Virus record (IMG/VR): IMGVR_UViG_3300017782_005987 | Coordinates: 1-64,000 of that record | Strand: one strand, 5' to 3' | Length of the DNA stretch: 64,000 nucleotides | Source of the DNA: a virus | The notes under the pieces: model-generated | The model's database searches: none | The model's input: only the letters and a program-made list of their open reading frames with translations | What the model was told of the DNA's origin: nothing | Made by a program: the position numbers and the translations under genes | In this document: positions 22,245-31,151 of the stretch, piece by piece | Layout: every line of letters begins with the position of its first letter | Position numbering within the stretch: the stretch's first letter is position 1

Positions 22245-22883
22245 ACAAGCCCTGTCTGTCATTTCTAAATGAAAAGGAAATAAGTATCTTTTTACTTTAA
22301 TTAAACCGCAATCGTCAGCTTTAAACGTAATCCCGTAACATTTTGTTGCGGGATTTTCATATGGTTCTTTTATGTTAGGAACTTTTTCTTTCCAAAAATT
22401 TTTTACAATATCATCTTCTGAATTGAATAAGTAGATATCTCTATAATCTATATCTGATCCATGAGTTCTGCCTACTCCAAGTTGCGAAGCTATAGCTGAT
22501 TTATTGGGGAGCTGAGGCAAGCTATAATAAAACATATCTAAATCATATGTTTTTAATATTCTTTTTTTACTGTTTAAATAATATTTTATCGCATAACAAT
22601 CTAGTGAATTAAAATCTGTTATATTAAATTCTTTTCTTAAATACTGAGGACATTTTTCGTTAAAAACTACTACAATAGAGTCTTCTTTATAACTATTTCC
22701 ATTAGCTTTGTGATAACTAATCATGTCATAAGAATGTGATAAGTCTTCTGCAATAACTTCTTTAAAATCTACATATAGTTTATTTTTCATCTCTAATACC
22801 TTAGAGTCATTACTATTTCCTCTGTAAGAGTATTCAATTATGTTGTCAGAATCACACTGTATTTCTATTAGATTATTAGTCAT
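22239..22883 (-). CDS. Hypothetical protein at the 3' end of the radical SAM operon, 214 aa
   Basis: No family is recognised. The protein is mixed alpha/beta, with KANGNSYKEDSIVVVFNEKC and SQLGVGRTHGSDIDYRDIYL, and has five cysteines but no membrane segment. I start at ATG 22883, whose overlap with the preceding stop fits the operon style; an ATG at 22910 is also in frame. As the last gene of a ten-kilobase operon it may act in the same modification system as a substrate-binding or structural partner, but this is inferred only from position. Confidence 0.55.
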   Translation of the reverse strand: MTNNLIEIQCDSDNIIEYSYRGNSNDSKVLEMKNKLYVDFKEVIAEDLSHSYDMISYHKANGNSYKEDSIVVVFNEKCPQYLRKEFNITDFNSLDCYAIKYYLNSKKRILKTYDLDMFYYSLPQLPNKSAIASQLGVGRTHGSDIDYRDIYLFNSEDDIVKNFWKEKVPNIKEPYENPATKCYGITFKADDCGLIKVKRYLFPFHLEMTDRACL

Positions 22884-23559
22884 ATCCGTGTTCCATTTTT
22901 TCTTTAACAAATTTTGCTAATCTTTTTATCCAAAAGCGTCTTGTATAGTGTACAAATAAAGTTTTAGGATTATAACCTTGTATTATCGCTCCCCCTATCA
23001 ATATTCTACAAAAATACCATTTTTTATATTTTCTACCGAAACAATAATTCCAATTTTCTGTTTCTCTATCTAAAACATTCTGGTCTATTTTTGTATGTCC
23101 ATCAGTCCAGTATATTTCATCATTTATTTTGAACCAGTTCTGACTTTCGTCAGTTGTAGGATCCTCTGTAATAATTTCTGTTTTAGTAAAGGGATTATAT
23201 ACATTTATGTTTATTTGTGATTCTTGAAAAAATATTCTATATTGAGGTATAGTAGCTTTTATCATTTGTTGCGCAAAACGGTTTCTTGATTCTTCTGAAC
23301 CAAAACAAATTACTACAAAAGCTTCTTCTTTCCAATCGTGTGCTTCACACGAAGAACAAGGCAAGTATTGTTTATTTATAAGTTCTTTTACTAGAGGCCA
23401 TATACCTGGATCAATTTGTGATTGAAAATCTTTCATATATGGAGAAATAGAAACACCTACCCAGTTAGTACCTTCAGTCGTACTGTTTACTCTTCCATTT
23501 TCATGAAGCCAGTTCTTTTTTTCATAATGTAGTTTTTTATAAAATTCTTTTTTATTCAT
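22876..23559 (-). CDS. Hypothetical protein of the radical SAM operon, 227 aa
   Basis: ATG 23559 overlaps the preceding stop as ATGA. The protein has an early GTNWVGVSISPYM, a CSSCEAHDWKEEAF region (C-x2-C-x3-H, possibly metal-binding), and aromatic, basic C-terminal text (WYFCRILIGG; LFVHYTRRFWIKRLAKFVKE) that could be a membrane-surface helix. I do not recognise a family. It is encoded between an oxygenase and another unknown gene. Confidence 0.55.
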   Translation of the reverse strand: MNKKEFYKKLHYEKKNWLHENGRVNSTTEGTNWVGVSISPYMKDFQSQIDPGIWPLVKELINKQYLPCSSCEAHDWKEEAFVVICFGSEESRNRFAQQMIKATIPQYRIFFQESQININVYNPFTKTEIITEDPTTDESQNWFKINDEIYWTDGHTKIDQNVLDRETENWNYCFGRKYKKWYFCRILIGGAIIQGYNPKTLFVHYTRRFWIKRLAKFVKEKMEHGYD

Positions 23560-24059
23560 ACTATTGTTGTAATACATAAATTATAGTGGTTAGTTTTTAG
23601 AGGGTTAGTACCATGTAACCAAGTTTTATTTAGTTGATCACAAAATATTACTAATCCTGTATAAGGTTTTATTACGTTTATATTCTTTTCTGTGCCATAT
23701 AATAGTTCTCTACCTTTTAATCCTTCTTCTATATAGTATATCATTATTTGGACTAAACCTCCAAAAGAAGAATCTGTATGCATTTCAAAATATTCTTCTT
23801 TGGCAGTTTTATAGGCATCAAATTGTTTTATCTTAGATACTATAGATAGTAAATAAGGGTCTACTATATTTTTTAACTCACACACTAAGTGATTTCTTAT
23901 TTTAGAAGATACATTATAATGACAGTAACTAACTTCTTTTCCTAATTTTGCTTCTTTGTTTTTATGTAGATTAAGAGATAATAATTGCTTTTCTATAGGA
24001 AGTAAATCTATACTTCCAAAATCAAATCCTTTTTCTAATATTTTACTATATTTTATCAT
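23556..24059 (-). CDS. Probable Fe(II)/2-oxoglutarate oxygenase (prolyl-4-hydroxylase-like)
   Basis: The 167-residue protein has the double-stranded beta-helix markers: EYFEMHTDSSFGG (HxD, His at about 94), IMIYYIEEGLKGRELLYGT, then KPYTGLVIFCDQ and TWLHGTNPL with the distal iron-binding His. This is the pattern of small 2OG-Fe(II) hydroxylases that modify peptidyl Pro, Lys or other side chains. It overlaps both neighbours as ATGA. Its presence beside radical SAM genes suggests it hydroxylates the same target. The 2OG-binding Arg is not obvious. Confidence 0.65.
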   Translation of the reverse strand: MIKYSKILEKGFDFGSIDLLPIEKQLLSLNLHKNKEAKLGKEVSYCHYNVSSKIRNHLVCELKNIVDPYLLSIVSKIKQFDAYKTAKEEYFEMHTDSSFGGLVQIMIYYIEEGLKGRELLYGTEKNINVIKPYTGLVIFCDQLNKTWLHGTNPLKTNHYNLCITTIV

Positions 24060-24712
24060 TTTACAACTAATAATCCTATAAAATTATATGCTTTCCAAAA
24101 ACAATCAACTCTTTTAAAACCTATATCTTTAATTTCGTCTATTAAATTATTTATTCCTAATATATTCATAGCAGCTCTTAGTTCTTTTTCTTTATTAAGT
24201 ATCTCTTCGTGTGAAAAATATTTAGTTTTATAATCATAGTTAGAAAAAGTAAACACATCTTGTATTAGTGGATCTTCAGAATAAACTTTTTCACATAAAA
24301 TTAACGCCCCGTTTGTTATTAAAGATTCATATATTTCTTTCAGTATATTTTTTCTTTCATATGTTGTTAAAAACTGTAAAGTAAACATAGATAACATCAA
24401 TGAACTGTTTTTTTTAAATTTGTAATTTTTTAAGTCTTCAATTAAATATTGTATATCTGCGTCTTTCCAATGCTTGGAAAACCTTTCTTCTTTGTCTATT
24501 CCAATAAATGTAATATTTTTTGCCCAGTTTTCTTCTTTTAATTTTTTAAGTGTTCTACCTGTTGAACACCCTAAATCATATACTGTTGTATTATCTTGGA
24601 TAAAAAACCTGGACATAGTAATAATCATAGGCACAAGTTTGTCATAAGAAATAATACTTCTATTAATGTGTTGATCGAAATCATTTATATGGTCTGAAAA
24701 ACTAAAACGCAT
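24056..24712 (-). CDS. Class I SAM methyltransferase, CmoA-like
   Basis: The 218-residue protein has the SAM loop TVYDLGCSTGRTLKKL, the acidic ITFIGIDKEERF strand and SLMLSMFTLQFL, a layout near that of CmoA, whose motif is DLGCSLG and whose end resembles CFWKAYNFIGLLVVK here. A late NGALILCEKVYSED strand also matches CmoA. CmoA makes carboxy-SAM; whether this copy methylates or carboxymethylates is unknown. Within the operon it overlaps a radical SAM gene by 11 bases, so a role in target modification is plausible. Confidence 0.7.
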   Translation of the reverse strand: MRFSFSDHINDFDQHINRSIISYDKLVPMIITMSRFFIQDNTTVYDLGCSTGRTLKKLKEENWAKNITFIGIDKEERFSKHWKDADIQYLIEDLKNYKFKKNSSLMLSMFTLQFLTTYERKNILKEIYESLITNGALILCEKVYSEDPLIQDVFTFSNYDYKTKYFSHEEILNKEKELRAAMNILGINNLIDEIKDIGFKRVDCFWKAYNFIGLLVVK

Positions 24713-25616
24713 TACAATACCTACTCAATAAATTTATATAACCATTACAGCTATCTTTTAAATCTTTAACATGTCTATAGTGCTCAGTTAAACAATGTCC
24801 TTTCCAAGAACAGTTTTGACACACTGTTGAAAGGTTTCTTTTTTCTGTCCATGCCCACTGTTCAAAATTTGAATAATTAGAAAATTCTAAAAAATACTCT
24901 TTATCTTCTGAATCAAAATCTAAAACAGCATACTTTCCATTTGGAGTAATATAAATATGGTCATCTGAATAAGCATTGTACTCTTTTTTAATGCTTCTTT
25001 TTAACCTGTTTAAATTTTGAAATTCAAAACGTTTTTGTATAGGACTATCTATCCACTTTATGATAAATTCTTCAAAATTTTTATGAGTTACAGGTTGTTT
25101 ATTAGCTTGATTGATACTATACGGTTTTATTTCTACAGATATAATTGATTTACACGTATTTAACTGTTTAATCATATTATCAACATTCATTTTTAATACT
25201 TCTTGTGAAGCTAATATTAATACTGATAAAGGTTTAGGGCTCATTAACATATTATTATACACTAAACTTGACTTTTCTCTTGCTGAAAAATCATATGAGA
25301 CGGAAAGAGTGATGTCATCTTCGAAGAATCTATCGTCAAGCATAGAAAAATTAGTATTAATATTGATATAATCATTATAGTATTTGCGTATAACGGTTTT
25401 AATTTCTTCATAGTATGATTTTTTAAGCGCTCCAATTTCTCCCCCATATAAATCGACATGATCTATTTTTGGTATTTCAGATAGTAGTTTGTCTAGTTTT
25501 TTAGGATCAATTCTTTTTTGATCTCCAAGTTGTTCTGGAGTTAGATAACAGAAATCACATCTAAAATTACAAAAGTAACTAGGATTTATTGAGACTGAAA
25601 ACGGTTTATCCACCAT
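24702..25616 (-). CDS. Radical SAM protein with C-terminal Cys-rich (SPASM-like) region
   Basis: The 304-residue enzyme has the radical SAM cluster motif SYFCNFRCDFCYL (CX3CX2C at about 14-21) and VDLYGGEIG, the GGE-type SAM-binding strand. The C-terminal part has VCQNCSWKGHCLTEHY and a further Cys in DSCNGY, consistent with a shortened SPASM/twitch auxiliary-cluster domain. Such enzymes install thioether, C-C or epimerised linkages in peptides. It precedes the CmoA-like gene and follows the GNAT-like gene with a 31-base overlap. Target unknown. Confidence 0.85.
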   Translation of the reverse strand: MVDKPFSVSINPSYFCNFRCDFCYLTPEQLGDQKRIDPKKLDKLLSEIPKIDHVDLYGGEIGALKKSYYEEIKTVIRKYYNDYININTNFSMLDDRFFEDDITLSVSYDFSAREKSSLVYNNMLMSPKPLSVLILASQEVLKMNVDNMIKQLNTCKSIISVEIKPYSINQANKQPVTHKNFEEFIIKWIDSPIQKRFEFQNLNRLKRSIKKEYNAYSDDHIYITPNGKYAVLDFDSEDKEYFLEFSNYSNFEQWAWTEKRNLSTVCQNCSWKGHCLTEHYRHVKDLKDSCNGYINLLSRYCNAF

Positions 25617-26008
25617 CTATATTTAACTCCTTTAATTATTTCATATTCTTTTGGTTTAAATCCGAATTTTTCTAATAGTATATCAATTCTTTTATACTTG
25701 CTTAATCCCCATAAAGGATTTCCGTTTTTGGGGTGAACAGCTATTTTACCTAATTCTATAATAGCTTCTGTATGTTGGTATTTTTTATCTATTAACACTG
25801 TTTCTAAATAGTTACCTTTTTTATGTTTTATGATTGTATAGTAACCAATTGCTAGATTATCAAGATACAATATCTCAACTATTTCATTATCAATAAGATA
25901 TTTAAGATCATCTTTTTCATACATCTCATCTTTTTTCATATTATATGAAAGAGCTATTAATATATTTAAATCTTTTAGAGTCGCTTTTTTACACGTATAT
26001 TTTTTCAT
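25586..26008 (-). CDS. Putative GNAT-type N-acetyltransferase, 140 aa
   Basis: The layout suggests a GNAT fold: KKATLKDLNILIALSYNM (first strand and helices), VEILYLDNLAIGYYTI with the beta-bulge strand pair, LETVLIDKKYQ as strand 4, and a C-terminal LLEKFGFKPKEYEIIKG like the last GNAT helix and strand. The pyrophosphate-binding Q/RxxGxG/A loop is not seen, so acetyl-CoA binding is uncertain. It overlaps the radical SAM gene that follows. A modifying role on the shared target is inferred. Confidence 0.5.
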   Translation of the reverse strand: MKKYTCKKATLKDLNILIALSYNMKKDEMYEKDDLKYLIDNEIVEILYLDNLAIGYYTIIKHKKGNYLETVLIDKKYQHTEAIIELGKIAVHPKNGNPLWGLSKYKRIDILLEKFGFKPKEYEIIKGVKYRWWINRFQSQ

Positions 26009-26720
26009 TGCCTGTTTTTGGTATTATTTTTGCGTCCCAAGAAATGCTTACCCTGGGCATGTTACTTATGTTTGGTTCTACTTCATGCCATATATAAGAA
26101 GGGAATATTACAAATTTACCTATTTCTGGTTTAATAGAATAAGTTACTTTACTAGTGTTCTTATCAGAAGGGACATGGTAATCTACATAATCGCCATATA
26201 AATCTTTATTACCGTATAACCAATCTTGAGCATAATATGCCATCCCTGTTGCTTTAAACTTAACTTTTTCAAGAGCAATTCCTTTTTTGATGAGATTTTC
26301 TAAATCTACATAACCAAAATCCATCATATTAGCATTGCCTCTGGGATCTATCATTAGTAAATGAGCATCACTGTCGTTTAACCATAAAGTTCCAGAAATA
26401 TGATTTCCGGGATGGTTATGAATACCTACATTCATACCTTTTTGTAAATACTGTGGCCAAGCATATACTTTTAAATCATAATGATTTTCTATGTTTAATA
26501 TCTCTTTTATATATTCTTTTATATAAGGTACTAAATGATTTTTGCGAAACTTTTGAATTGACTCACACTCTAAAGTAAATAGATTTAAAACATCGCATTT
26601 ATCTTCCTTATTATAGCCCTCTGTTGTTACATCTAAAAATAGTTGTTTTGCTAATTCTTTATCTATATAACCAGTCATTATGGTTGTAGGCCATAGCTTA
26701 GTATAATTAAGCTTCTTCAT
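25989..26720 (-). CDS. 2OG-Fe(II) oxygenase family protein (2OG-FeII_Oxy_5-like)
   Basis: The 243-residue protein reads LWPTTIMTGYI at the start, YAWPQYLQKGMNVGIHNHPG with the first iron ligand, SGTLWLNDSDAHLLMIDPRG, then KPEIGKFVIFPSYIWHEVEP with the distal His and PRVSISWDAKI with the 2OG-binding Arg. This is the pattern of the phage and bacterial putative 2OG-Fe(II) oxygenase family (WxxxxxxGxxxxxH-H-p, SGxxYL, PxxGxLxxFPxxxxHxVxP). It is one of three oxygenase-like genes in the operon. The target is not known. Confidence 0.8.
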   Translation of the reverse strand: MKKLNYTKLWPTTIMTGYIDKELAKQLFLDVTTEGYNKEDKCDVLNLFTLECESIQKFRKNHLVPYIKEYIKEILNIENHYDLKVYAWPQYLQKGMNVGIHNHPGNHISGTLWLNDSDAHLLMIDPRGNANMMDFGYVDLENLIKKGIALEKVKFKATGMAYYAQDWLYGNKDLYGDYVDYHVPSDKNTSKVTYSIKPEIGKFVIFPSYIWHEVEPNISNMPRVSISWDAKIIPKTGNEKIYV

Positions 26721-27774
26721 TTATATACTCCGTTACTTTCTCTTTTAATCCACATATTTCTATAATGTCTGGAGCAAGAGATTTCATTTTTCTACAATGT
26801 GTTTCAGTCAATTTTAGTCTTTTTAAATCACTAATAGTTTTTCTACATCCATTACAGATTTTAAACATAGGACAAGTGAAACAAGATTTTTTTAAAGATA
26901 ATAATTCAATAGAACTCTGTAGAGGAGTTTCTACTTTATCTTGTTTCATTTCTTTATTAAAATCTATTTCATACTCTTTATCATCTCCAAACGCTCCACA
27001 AGAATAATAGTCTCCGCCAGGATTTAAATTTCTAATATTTTCATCACACTTTCGATTTTGAGGACAAGTAGTATTAGAAGAAAATCTCTTTAACAATTGA
27101 GTAGTATTATATTCCCAATCTGCTAATCCTTGTTTATATATTTTAAGATAGATTTCATATATATCTGCTAAAAGATAAGTATAGTTTTCTAATCCCATTT
27201 TAATTCCATTAAGAAATTTTATTTCTGGGCCGCTTGCGACAGCATAGTTTAGTTTACACACTACTCCCATTTCTTTAGCTAAGAGTACATTATCTATTGC
27301 TCTGTCTTCATTTTCTTTTGTGATTACGGAAATAAAATCAGGTCTGTAACCTACAAGATCTAACATTTTATCTGAAACATTCCAAAAATCTTTTTCACTA
27401 AATTCTGTAAAATCTCCTTTTAATCTGCCTCCCCCATATTGAAAAGAAGTACAAACTCCTACTCTAGGGTGTTGAAAAAGAGATAACCATTTAGATGGTT
27501 TAGTATAAAAAGGCCATAAATTAGTTGTTAAAGATATTGTAGTATCCAAATTATTATCTTCTAAATATTTAATTATTTTCCAATAGTAACTAGGTTTCAT
27601 CATTAAGGGATCACCACCATTCACAATAATAGTATTAGTGTGTGGAAACCTTTTTAAAAAAGTAAATATTTTTTTGTGTTCCAGTTCGACAGATTTAGAA
27701 TCTGCAATTTTTGTACTAGAACAGAAAGTACATTTAAAATTGCAACGTTCTGTCGGTTTAATTATGAGTTCCAT
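26707..27774 (-). CDS. Radical SAM/SPASM protein
   Basis: The 355-residue enzyme starts with KPTERCNFKCTFCSSTK (CX3CX2C at about 11-18), then IIVNGGDPLMMKPSYY (GGDP SAM motif). The C-terminal SPASM region has NTTCPQNRKCDENI, DYYSCGAF, KKSCFTCPMFKICNGC and THCRKM, enough cysteines for one or two auxiliary 4Fe-4S clusters. This is the architecture of peptide-modifying maturases. It overlaps the neighbouring radical SAM gene by 17 bases and the oxygenase by 14, so the three are likely expressed together. Confidence 0.88.
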   Translation of the reverse strand: MELIIKPTERCNFKCTFCSSTKIADSKSVELEHKKIFTFLKRFPHTNTIIVNGGDPLMMKPSYYWKIIKYLEDNNLDTTISLTTNLWPFYTKPSKWLSLFQHPRVGVCTSFQYGGGRLKGDFTEFSEKDFWNVSDKMLDLVGYRPDFISVITKENEDRAIDNVLLAKEMGVVCKLNYAVASGPEIKFLNGIKMGLENYTYLLADIYEIYLKIYKQGLADWEYNTTQLLKRFSSNTTCPQNRKCDENIRNLNPGGDYYSCGAFGDDKEYEIDFNKEMKQDKVETPLQSSIELLSLKKSCFTCPMFKICNGCRKTISDLKRLKLTETHCRKMKSLAPDIIEICGLKEKVTEYINEEA

Positions 27775-28747
27775 CTAACCACTCCCAATAATCTTTAATC
27801 CAGCAATGTTCCATAGTACTTTTTTCTGGCAAAATATGATTTTCTTGAAAACAACCTAATCCACACCTACTAAAATGATCACACATTAAGCAATTAAAGC
27901 CTTCTATCCATTTAGCTTCCATTTTATCTCTACTATCATGGGCTAATGCTCTATAGTTGCCTCCAACTAGTAAATTACAGTGACCTATTTCTCCATCAGC
28001 AGCTATTACTTTTGTTCTTTGACAAGTTAAATTTTTCTTAGTTTCTCCAGATAAATACTTGTTTATTGGTGCTACTTTAGGATAATTACTAGACAAATAC
28101 TTAAATATGTTTAATAGTTCTACGTCTGTAGGACAGTTTATACTAGCGTTTTTTTCAGGAGTATAATAGTCAAAGTATACATTAAAATGTTCGTACAGAT
28201 AATCAAAACCTATTATTTCATCAGATAAGAATTTATAAATGTTAGGAGCAGTTAATATTATATTTACCGTAGTGATATACTCTTTGAAGTATTTAACATT
28301 ACCCATAAACTGTTCAAATTGCTTAGTATTAAAGCGGCCTGCAGGGTCGTAACTAACTGCTAGTTTGATATTCAATCTATCTAGTATTTGTTTTACTCTA
28401 TCTCTGTTACTCCATACCATATTGGAGGTTATTAGAAATTCACTGTTTTCAAATGATTGCTGACATCTAAGAATTAAATCTTCAATTTTATTCAAAATTT
28501 GATTTGAAATCTGATCACTCAAAATCTCTCCGCCCATAAAATGAAATGAAAATTGTTCTTTATTTTGTGAGCGTAAGTCTTCGTAGACGCTTTTTATCGC
28601 AAAGTATTTTTCTGGGATAGATTCTACACCCTCAAATGAATTATGATTTTGAGAACAAAAACTACACGCAAGATTACAGTGTTCAAACAGTGTTACTATA
28701 ACCTCACCTAGAGTAGACGCTTTTTTATCTAAAATTGTATTATACAT
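27758..28747 (-). CDS. Radical SAM/SPASM protein
   Basis: The 329-residue enzyme has LFEHCNLACSFCSQNH (CX3CX2C at about 24-31), FHFMGGEILS (GGE) and ITSNMVW. The C-terminal SPASM segment has NLTCQRTKVIAADGEIGHCN and FNCLMCDHFSRCGLGCFQEN followed by EHCWIKDYW. It resembles the radical SAM gene that follows in cluster arrangement, and both could have arisen by duplication, but the sequences have diverged. It overlaps the unknown gene upstream by eight bases. Confidence 0.88.
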   Translation of the reverse strand: MYNTILDKKASTLGEVIVTLFEHCNLACSFCSQNHNSFEGVESIPEKYFAIKSVYEDLRSQNKEQFSFHFMGGEILSDQISNQILNKIEDLILRCQQSFENSEFLITSNMVWSNRDRVKQILDRLNIKLAVSYDPAGRFNTKQFEQFMGNVKYFKEYITTVNIILTAPNIYKFLSDEIIGFDYLYEHFNVYFDYYTPEKNASINCPTDVELLNIFKYLSSNYPKVAPINKYLSGETKKNLTCQRTKVIAADGEIGHCNLLVGGNYRALAHDSRDKMEAKWIEGFNCLMCDHFSRCGLGCFQENHILPEKSTMEHCWIKDYWEWLDGTHN

Positions 28748-29876
28748 AGCCTTCTCTAAAACTATGATGATCTTTTAATGTCCATTCTCTTACTTTTTTA
28801 GTACTTCTTTTTTCTTTGTTTACAAAAGGTTTAAATTTTGAGGTTTTTTCTTCTAATGAGTACTCATATAGTTTATCATACCTCTTCTCTTTACAGAGTA
28901 AGTAAAAATAACGAAGTAAGTAATGAGTAACTTTATCTTGATACTGATATTCTCCTATATTACCTCCTGCATATATGGTGTTAATATCTATATTTATTAT
29001 TTCTCTTAATTTTACTTTATCTTCTATAAAAAGTTCCATTAATTTTTCACTATTATAAAAACCATTATGACCGTACTTCATTACTGACTTTCTGTATAGT
29101 TTAAATATAGTTTTTAAATCATAATTATTAAGTACATACTCTAAATCTGGATAAGCTTTAACATTTGAGTCCATTAACCAATTATACTCTTTAGGTATAT
29201 TTAAATCTTCATAGTTTGCATTTTCATATAAATGTGATCCGTAATCTACTCCTTCTATTAAGTCTCCAAGCTCAAATAATTGACACATGACATTCATTTT
29301 CCAATAAGTTATTTCATTTAAGGCTGTAGCAGTTATCACTTTGTATAGTTTTTTATATAAAACATCTTTATATAAAGTTTTTGTATTAGATAGATAGCTC
29401 GCTAACTGTAATTCTATACAAGCACCTTTTTTATATGATTCATCTAAATAGTGTATACTACATTCGTTGTATATCTTAGTAAATTCTTCTAAAGATAGAA
29501 AAACAATACTATCCCATGGTGAATTTAAATTTATAGAAGCATCATCGTGTGCTAAACACGATCTACCATGAAGATATGCATGTTTTTGGTATAGAAGTTT
29601 ATAAAAATGATAAAGGGAATTTATAGTATGATTTGGAAGTATAGATTTTAGATAAGTGGTTAATATTTTTACATAATCATCTTGGTTAGCTAGAACTAAT
29701 ATTTCTGTCTCTTTCTTTATGTTTTTTAATGTGTTACTATTAAAAAAAGAATCTACAGTTGTAAAAATATTCCAAGCATTAGGTATTGAGTCGTTACAAC
29801 CTACTAATATTTTAGGAGTTTCATTTGTATAACAAAAATTATAGTCTAAATAAACTTTATTTACTAGGCAAAACAC
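28740..29876 (-). CDS. Large hypothetical protein of the radical SAM operon, 378 aa
   Basis: I recognise no family. The N-terminal part (KILVGCNDSIPNAWNIFTTV; ETEILVLANQDDYVKILTTY) is alpha/beta, and the rest is mostly helical, with many Tyr, Asn and Leu and several cysteines. There is no signal peptide or membrane segment. It sits between the precursor-like gene's partner at 29857 and a radical SAM gene. In RiPP clusters such proteins can be recognition or leader-binding factors; here that is only a suggestion. Confidence 0.5.
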   Translation of the reverse strand: MFCLVNKVYLDYNFCYTNETPKILVGCNDSIPNAWNIFTTVDSFFNSNTLKNIKKETEILVLANQDDYVKILTTYLKSILPNHTINSLYHFYKLLYQKHAYLHGRSCLAHDDASINLNSPWDSIVFLSLEEFTKIYNECSIHYLDESYKKGACIELQLASYLSNTKTLYKDVLYKKLYKVITATALNEITYWKMNVMCQLFELGDLIEGVDYGSHLYENANYEDLNIPKEYNWLMDSNVKAYPDLEYVLNNYDLKTIFKLYRKSVMKYGHNGFYNSEKLMELFIEDKVKLREIINIDINTIYAGGNIGEYQYQDKVTHYLLRYFYLLCKEKRYDKLYEYSLEEKTSKFKPFVNKEKRSTKKVREWTLKDHHSFREGYV

Positions 29877-30555
29877 CAGAAGCTATCCCCGTTACAAAAA
29901 CTAATAAAGGTACATTATGTTTATCCATCCACCCATAAAGATTTAATTCATCGTAAATATACTCTTCAGAATAGTGTTTAAAATATCTTTTTCTACTACC
30001 AGAAGTTTTGTATAGTTGAAAAGTAAAGGGGTTATTTAGTAGGTTTACTACATTTTTACCTAAAATTTCAGGGTCTTCTACGATATCGTAGTTTTTCAAC
30101 TCTTGATTAACAAACTCTTTTAAAGCATCTACATATGATAAAGCCGTTATTGGAAGAGATTCTAAAAAATCTGTGGTATTTAGTAACGGTATTCTATGTT
30201 CTTCAATAAATTTATCTGTCCATTCTTCATCTAAAATAGAAAAAGAATAAAAGTCTTCAGTATTACAGTTATTATATTTTAATACTATATAAGTTAGTCC
30301 TAGTTCAAGTTGTTTACAATTTACTAATAGATTAGTCGTAAAATAAATACTTAATAGTTCATATCTTTCTTCTTGTGTAGTTTTATAAAAGTTTATTTCA
30401 AAATTAATATCTAAATTAGCAACATAATTGATAAAAGTTTTTCCTTTTATATCACTATCGAAATACATTATATCAAAAATAATTTTTTCTTCTGAAGAAA
30501 AATACTCTTGTAAGTACTCCACATCAATAGGAGCTTTTGTTTTAATTATTCTCAT
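29857..30555 (-). CDS. Hypothetical protein translationally coupled to the CHxx-repeat gene, 232 aa
   Basis: ATG 30555 overlaps the stop of the CHxx-repeat gene as ATGA, so translation of the two should be linked. The product is acidic and soluble, with SSEEKIIFDIMYFDSDIKGK and LGLTYIVLKYNNCNTEDFYS, a KTSGSRKRYFKHYSEEY patch and a hydrophobic end (VPLLVFVTGIASGVLPSK). No family recognised. Coupling suggests it acts directly on, or is made in fixed ratio to, the repeat protein, for example as chaperone or substrate-recognition partner. Confidence 0.55.
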   Translation of the reverse strand: MRIIKTKAPIDVEYLQEYFSSEEKIIFDIMYFDSDIKGKTFINYVANLDINFEINFYKTTQEERYELLSIYFTTNLLVNCKQLELGLTYIVLKYNNCNTEDFYSFSILDEEWTDKFIEEHRIPLLNTTDFLESLPITALSYVDALKEFVNQELKNYDIVEDPEILGKNVVNLLNNPFTFQLYKTSGSRKRYFKHYSEEYIYDELNLYGWMDKHNVPLLVFVTGIASGVLPSK

Positions 30556-31151
30556 CGTCTTCCCCTCGAACCGTGACAATTTCCATGACAACTAGCATGA
30601 CAGGTATCTACTAATACCGTTACTCTATTATTTTTTAGTGAATTCCACTGACTATATAAATCTGCTATATAACCTTCAAAGTCTGATGCATCTATTAAAT
30701 CACCTTCTTCAATGTTATATGTGGCACTACTGTCTGCAACTGTTTGTTTATAAGCATTTCCGTCATAATGTACATAATCTGTAGTTCTATAAGATATAAC
30801 TTTTTGCCCGTTTCCGCTAGGATATCCTGTTCTATTAAACCTATATCTGTATGTTGTTATTCTAACTCCACTATAATCACGAGTTAAATTTCTTAAATAA
30901 GTCGCAAGATCAGATGCGTCTACAATAGTATCTAGTCCTCCAGTAACAGCTGGCGCTACAGTAGGGGTTCCGATTACTGAAAAAGGAACTCCTCCACTAG
31001 GCACGTTAGTAAATTTATTATAATTACCACTACTAAAAGATGTTGAAGTTCCTACATTAATTATTGGATTAATCTGACTTCTCATAACTTCATTAAATCT
31101 ATTTACTACAGCGGTTTTACTTACCTCATCTCCTGTATTAATTGCTGACAT
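30552..31151 (-). CDS. Putative modified-peptide precursor or virion protein with C-terminal CHxx repeats
   Basis: The 199-residue protein has a Ser/Thr/Gly-rich beta-type body (GTSTSFSSGNYNKFTNVPSG; VISYRTTDYVHYDGNAYK) that reads like a phage structural protein. It ends abruptly in CHASCHGNCHGSRGRR: three tandem C-H-x-x units and a basic tail at residues 184-199. No cysteine lies elsewhere. Repeated Cys or His spaced by a fixed step at the C-terminus beside radical SAM/SPASM genes is the usual look of a RiPP core. Its ATG lies inside the end of a radical SAM gene (14-base overlap). A metal-binding tail without modification is the main alternative. Confidence 0.65.
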   Translation of the reverse strand: MSAINTGDEVSKTAVVNRFNEVMRSQINPIINVGTSTSFSSGNYNKFTNVPSGGVPFSVIGTPTVAPAVTGGLDTIVDASDLATYLRNLTRDYSGVRITTYRYRFNRTGYPSGNGQKVISYRTTDYVHYDGNAYKQTVADSSATYNIEEGDLIDASDFEGYIADLYSQWNSLKNNRVTVLVDTCHASCHGNCHGSRGRR

